The position numbers and the translations under genes are program-made. A stretch of DNA of 26,720 nucleotides from Ornithoclostridium faecigallinarum (GTDB lineage Bacteria; Bacillota; Clostridia; Christensenellales; UBA3700): positions 1-26,720 of the forward strand of contig DVOI01000022.1 in NCBI GenBank assembly GCA_018713665.1, written 5' to 3'. The notes under the pieces are model-generated. The model did no database searches and was not told the DNA's origin. It saw nothing but the letters and a program-made list of their open reading frames with translations. Shown here piece after piece: positions 23,218 to 26,720 of this stretch. Position 1 is the stretch's first letter. Each line of letters starts with the position of its first letter.

Positions 23218-23455
23218 TCAATAGAAAGTTCGCGGCTCGACTCCCCCGAAAGCGGCGGGGATGACTCAAATCGTTCAGCTGCGAAGTGAACGCAACGCAT
23301 CGGCAAAGTGAGCCGCGCTTGAGTGACAAGACGGCAAGGCGCGCAGAGTGCAGGTCATCGCCCGAACGCTCAAAGCAGAACCGCCCCCAAGCGATGGGCG
23401 GCGGCGAATAAAGGGGACATATAAACGGATAATAAATTTTAAGGAGATACAAAAA
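23218..23455 (+). promoter_or_regulatory. Long structured 5' leader of adhE
   Basis: About 260 bases separate the expected start near 23194 from the ATG. CGCGGCTC (23231-23238) pairs with GAGCCGCG (23310-23317) and competes with ACTCAA/TTGAGT (23264-23269 with 23319-23324). Another hairpin is CCGCCC (23381-23386) with GGGCGG (23396-23401). It matches no riboswitch class I recognise. AAGGAG at 23441-23446 is the ribosome site. Confidence 0.5.
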
Positions 23456-26050
23456 ATGGTAGAATTTGTCAACGACGAACAGACCTTGCTCGACAAACTC
23501 GCCGAGGTGAGGGCTGCGCAGGCAAAATTTGCGACCTACACGCAGGAGCAGGTGGACAAGATCTTCTTCGCCGCCGCTATGGCTGCCAACAAGGCGAGGA
23601 TTCCCCTTGCCAAGCTCGCCGTCGAGGAGACGGGCATGGGCGTGGTCGAGGACAAGGTGATCAAGAACCACTATGCTTCCGAGTACATCTACAACGCGTA
23701 CAAGGACGTCAAGACTTGCGGCGTGCTCGAGTACGACGAGGGTTTCGGCATCAAGAAGATCGCCGAGCCTGTCGGCGTCATCGCCGCGATCATCCCGACG
23801 ACCAACCCGACTTCGACCGCGATTTACAAGGCGTTGATTGCGCTCAAGACTCGCAACGCGTTGATCATCTCTCCGCACCCGAGGGCAAAGAAGTGTACAA
23901 TCGCCGCGGCGAAAGTCGTGCTTGACGCAGCTGTCAAAGCCGGCGCGCCCGAGGGCATCATCGGCTGGATCGACGAGCCCACCGTTCCCCTTTCGGGCAT
24001 GATCATGAAGGAGGCGGACCTCATCCTTGCGACGGGCGGTCCCGGCATGGTCAAGGCGGCGTACAGCTCGGGCAAGCCGGCTGTCGGCGTCGGACCGGGC
24101 AACACCCCCGCGATTATCGACGAGAGCGCCGACATCCGCATGGCTGCGGCGTCGGTCATCCACTCCAAGACGTTCGACAACGGCATGATCTGTGCGTCCG
24201 AGCAATCGGTCGTCGTTCACAAGGCCGTCTACAAGCAATTCAAAGAGGAGATGCAGGGCAATGGCGCCTACTTCCTCACTCCGGCAGAGACGGAGAAAGT
24301 GCGCAAGACCATCCTCATCAACGGCGCGCTCAACGCCAAGATCGTCGGTCAGCCGGCGGTCAAGATCGCCGAGATGGCGGGCGTGAAGGCGCCCGAGGGC
24401 AGCAAGGTGTTGGTCGGCGAGGTGACCAGCGTCGACCTGTCCGAAGAGTTCGCTCACGAAAAGCTGTCCCCTGTGCTCGCGATGTACAAGGCGGAGGACT
24501 TTGACGACGCGATCGCCAAGGCTTCCAAGCTCATTGCCGACGGCGGCATGGGACACACTTCGGTGCTGTATGTCAACACCGAGACGGGCAAGGAAAAACT
24601 CGCCAAGTTCGAGGCGGCGATGAAGACTTGCCGCATTTTGATCAACACTCCGTCCGCGCAAGGCGGCATCGGCGACCTTTACAACTTCAAGCTCGCTCCG
24701 TCGTTGACGCTCGGCTGCGGCAGCTGGGGCGGAAACAGCGTCAGCGAAAACGTCGGCGTCAAACATCTTATCAACATCAAGACCGTTGCGGCAAGGAGAG
24801 AGAATATGTTGTGGTTCAGAGCGCCTGAAAAGGTGTATTTCAAGAAGGGCTGCTTGGGCGTCGCGCTCAAAGAGCTCAAATATGTGATGAACAAAAAGAA
24901 GGCGTTCATCGTCACCGACTCCTTCCTGTTCAAGAGCGGTTTCACCAAGGCGATCACCGACCGTCTCGACGAGATGGGCATCGCCCATACGACCTTCTTC
25001 GAGGTCGCTCCCGACCCGACGCTCGCCTGCGCTCAAGAGGGCGCAAAGGCGATGAAGGCGTTCGAACCGGACGTCATCCTCGCGATCGGCGGCGGCTCGG
25101 CAATGGACGCCGGCAAGATCATGTGGGTGCTCTACGAGCATCCCGAGGTGGACTTCCAAGACCTCGCAATGAGATTTATGGACATCCGCAAGCGCGTCTA
25201 CACCTTCCCCCATATGGGCGACAAGGCGTACTTCATCGCAATCCCGACCACCGCAGGTACCGGCTCCGAGGTCACGCCGTTCGCGGTCATCACCGACCAG
25301 GAGACGCAGACCAAGTATCCGCTTGCGGACTATGAACTTTTGCCCGACATGGCGATCATCGACGCCGACCTCATGATGAGCATCCCCAAGGGGCTGACCG
25401 CTGCGTCCGGTATCGACGCGCTGACCCACGCCCTCGAGGCGATCGCGTCCATGATGGCGACCGACTTCACCAACGGCATCGCGATGAACGCGACCAAGCT
25501 CATCTTCGAGTATCTGCCCAGGGCGTACAAGCTGGGCGGCCACGACGCGGAGGCGAGAGAGGAGATGGCAAACGCGTCCTGTATGGCAGGTATGGCTTTC
25601 GCCAACGCCTTCCTCGGAGTCTGCCACTCGATGGCGCACAAGCTCGGTTCCTATCACCACATCGCGCACGGCGTCGCCAACGCGCTGATGATTGACGAAG
25701 TCATCCGCTTCAACATGGCAAAGGCTCCCGCGAAGATGGGCACCTTCCCGCAATACAAGTACCCCGATTGCGCGAGGAGATATGCCGAGGTCGCGGCCTT
25801 TGTCGGCATCACCGGCAAGACGGATGAAGAAAAGGTCGAGAAGCTCATCGCCAAGATCGACGAACTCAAAGCCGAGATCGGTCTGCCCAAGACCATCAAG
25901 GAAGCCGGCGTCGACGAAAAGGACTTCTTGGCTCGCCTCGACAGCATGGTCGAAGACGCATTCGACGACCAATGCACGGGCGCGAACCCCAGATATCCGC
26001 TCATGAGCGAGATCAAGCAAATGTATCTCAACGCCTACTACGGCAAGTAA
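23456..26050 (+). CDS. adhE: Bifunctional acetaldehyde-CoA/alcohol dehydrogenase
   Basis: An 864-residue fusion enzyme that reduces acetyl-CoA to acetaldehyde and then to ethanol, consuming two NADH; it is a main redox sink of fermenting anaerobes and usually forms spirosome filaments. The N-terminal CoA-acylating aldehyde dehydrogenase domain (about 1-440) has catalytic C246 in DNGMICASEQ. The C-terminal iron-dependent alcohol dehydrogenase domain (about 455-864) has the nucleotide motif GGGSAMDAGK (545-554) and metal ligands D654, H658, H724 and H738, matching the E. coli numbering almost exactly. The start ATG 23456 follows AAGGAGATAC; the frame is open back to 23348 but that part is leader sequence. 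It is a single-gene unit behind a strong promoter and Rex-type operator. Confidence 0.97.
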   Translation: MVEFVNDEQTLLDKLAEVRAAQAKFATYTQEQVDKIFFAAAMAANKARIPLAKLAVEETGMGVVEDKVIKNHYASEYIYNAYKDVKTCGVLEYDEGFGIKKIAEPVGVIAAIIPTTNPTSTAIYKALIALKTRNALIISPHPRAKKCTIAAAKVVLDAAVKAGAPEGIIGWIDEPTVPLSGMIMKEADLILATGGPGMVKAAYSSGKPAVGVGPGNTPAIIDESADIRMAAASVIHSKTFDNGMICASEQSVVVHKAVYKQFKEEMQGNGAYFLTPAETEKVRKTILINGALNAKIVGQPAVKIAEMAGVKAPEGSKVLVGEVTSVDLSEEFAHEKLSPVLAMYKAEDFDDAIAKASKLIADGGMGHTSVLYVNTETGKEKLAKFEAAMKTCRILINTPSAQGGIGDLYNFKLAPSLTLGCGSWGGNSVSENVGVKHLINIKTVAARRENMLWFRAPEKVYFKKGCLGVALKELKYVMNKKKAFIVTDSFLFKSGFTKAITDRLDEMGIAHTTFFEVAPDPTLACAQEGAKAMKAFEPDVILAIGGGSAMDAGKIMWVLYEHPEVDFQDLAMRFMDIRKRVYTFPHMGDKAYFIAIPTTAGTGSEVTPFAVITDQETQTKYPLADYELLPDMAIIDADLMMSIPKGLTAASGIDALTHALEAIASMMATDFTNGIAMNATKLIFEYLPRAYKLGGHDAEAREEMANASCMAGMAFANAFLGVCHSMAHKLGSYHHIAHGVANALMIDEVIRFNMAKAPAKMGTFPQYKYPDCARRYAEVAAFVGITGKTDEEKVEKLIAKIDELKAEIGLPKTIKEAGVDEKDFLARLDSMVEDAFDDQCTGANPRYPLMSEIKQMYLNAYYGK

Positions 26051-26054
26051 TGAG

Positions 26055-26480
26055 AAATGCTGTCTGCCGAAGATAGTAGAGTTTGCGTTTTCGGCTTTCG
26101 GCATAGCTTCTCTGCTTTGCTTCGAGGTTTTGAGGATATGTCTGCCGAAGTAAACAGTGTTTACGTTTGTGGCTGTCAGGGGAGCTTTGCTGCATAGCTT
26201 CGATTCACTTCACAAGGTGCTTGCGAGTGCAAGCACCTTGTTTGTTCATAGGCGCATTGCATCAAACTCCCCTTGCGCCATAAAGCAACCATAGTTTCTT
26301 CGGCAGACGATTGAATAGGGATTCCCATTGCCCATCAGTGTCGAGTAGGCGCACGCAGAGAACTATGCCTGCGCCGATAAGAACAACTTGGCGTTTTTTC
26401 GGCAGACATCAAACGGGTGTCCCGTTACCCATCACTGTCACTGCTCGCGTTGCTCGCGAGGGGATAAGTGATTGCGAGGA
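26055..26480. repeat. Cluster of degenerate direct and inverted repeats behind adhE
   Basis: TCTGCCGAAG starts two related forward copies (26063 and 26141, both followed by a GTTTRCGTTT block), and its complement ends in TTCGGCAGA at 26299-26307 and 26398-26406, which start two related copies in the other sense (each followed by a GGG-NNTCCC-type and CCCATCA block, about 99 bp apart). The arrangement is two direct pairs facing each other. The origin is unknown; it may be a decayed mobile or dispersed repeat element. Confidence 0.6.
26213..26245 (+). terminator. Perfect 12-bp hairpin, possible adhE terminator
   Basis: CAAGGTGCTTGC (26213-26224), loop GAGT, GCAAGCACCTTG (26229-26240), followed by TTTGTT. 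It is 163 bases behind the adhE stop and lies inside the repeat cluster, so it may belong to the repeat element and not to adhE. Confidence 0.5.
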
Positions 26481-26720
26481 TGCAACGTGAAGCGTTGCCG
26501 TGTTCCAAGTGGTAATATAAAGCGGAATGCATTGCCGATCAAATATAAAAAATATGGCGCAGTAGCTTGACAAAAATTACGTGTATCTTAAATTGCGTTC
26601 AATCGAACCGAGCATAGCGTTTACCCCTTCCAAAGCCCGGCGCGCTATGCGCGCAAATTGGCTTTGTATCAAGCGACAGTAGGGAAAACCCCTGACGCCA
26701 AGAAGCGAATCCCAAGCTTT
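26481..26720. other. Gene-free end of the window
   Basis: No coding region is supported. A TTGACA (26567-26572) has only a poor -10 candidate behind it. A nested hairpin (CAAAGCC with GGCTTTG enclosing GCGCGC-TAT-GCGCGC) spans about 26631-26667 and may belong to a structure continuing beyond the window. Confidence 0.35.

Noticed and set aside
22890..23455. Known structured RNAs (riboswitch, T-box, RNase P, SRP RNA, tmRNA, tRNA)
   Set aside because: None of the conserved sequence blocks of these RNAs could be found here by eye.
23138..26104. 988-residue minus-strand open frame antisense to adhE
   Set aside because: Same shadow effect; composition rich in V, D, R, H and L as expected from reversed codons of a GC-rich gene.

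Overview
The window looks like a chromosomal segment of a fairly GC-rich, anaerobic member of the Bacillota, most likely a Clostridia-type gut bacterium. The taxonomic call is inference. It rests on a GlgC/GlgD pair in one glycogen operon, a PerR plus reverse-rubrerythrin pair, a bifunctional AdhE with a Rex-like operator, an ApbE/NusG-domain-II pair, Shine-Dalgarno sites of the GGAGG type and sigma-A-type TTGACA/TATAAT promoters. No phage, insertion sequence, CRISPR array, rRNA or tRNA gene was recognised.

Layout. Positions 1-908 hold the 3' part of gap (glyceraldehyde-3-phosphate dehydrogenase), followed by a terminator that runs straight into the ribosome-binding site of a small three-helix membrane protein (967-1299). 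A long rod-like inverted repeat and a strong terminator follow. Then come a GNAT acetyltransferase (1722-2267) and, convergent to it, an ABC-F ATPase (2484-4037, minus strand). Positions 4194-14843 are a storage-polysaccharide cluster: glgB, glgC, glgD and glgA from one promoter, then glgP and a GH13 maltodextrin hydrolase from a second promoter behind a stem-loop. It covers synthesis (ADP-glucose, elongation, branching) and breakdown (phosphorylase, maltodextrin hydrolase). GlgB ends in, and GlgA begins with, a long lysine/alanine-rich low-complexity tail.

Positions 14915-17646 are a three-gene ABC exporter operon (one ATPase, two six-helix permeases). Positions 17786-18809 are perR and a reverse rubrerythrin, a peroxide-response unit. 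A 33-bp minisatellite lies downstream, then a minus-strand DUF1846 protein (19211-20704). Divergent from it are an ApbE lipoprotein and a NusG-domain-II membrane protein (20908-22562). An unusually long control region (22770-23455) with a Rex-like operator, three more Rex-like repeats, two good promoters and a structured leader precedes adhE (23456-26050). The last 670 bases hold degenerate repeats and hairpins and no gene I can support.

Metabolic reading: glycolysis (gap), carbon storage (glg cluster), redox disposal by ethanol formation (adhE) and peroxide defence (perR-rbr) fit a fermentative anaerobe. No clearly new multi-gene system was found. The items most worth a second look are: (1) the Rex-like tandem repeats with an extra promoter and a possible small RNA before adhE; (2) three genes whose promoters place the transcription start at the ATG (candidate leaderless mRNAs); (3) the charged tails on GlgB and GlgA; (4) the rod-like inverted repeat at 1289-1439; (5) the 33-bp tandem repeat at 18954-19063; (6) the repeat cluster after adhE.
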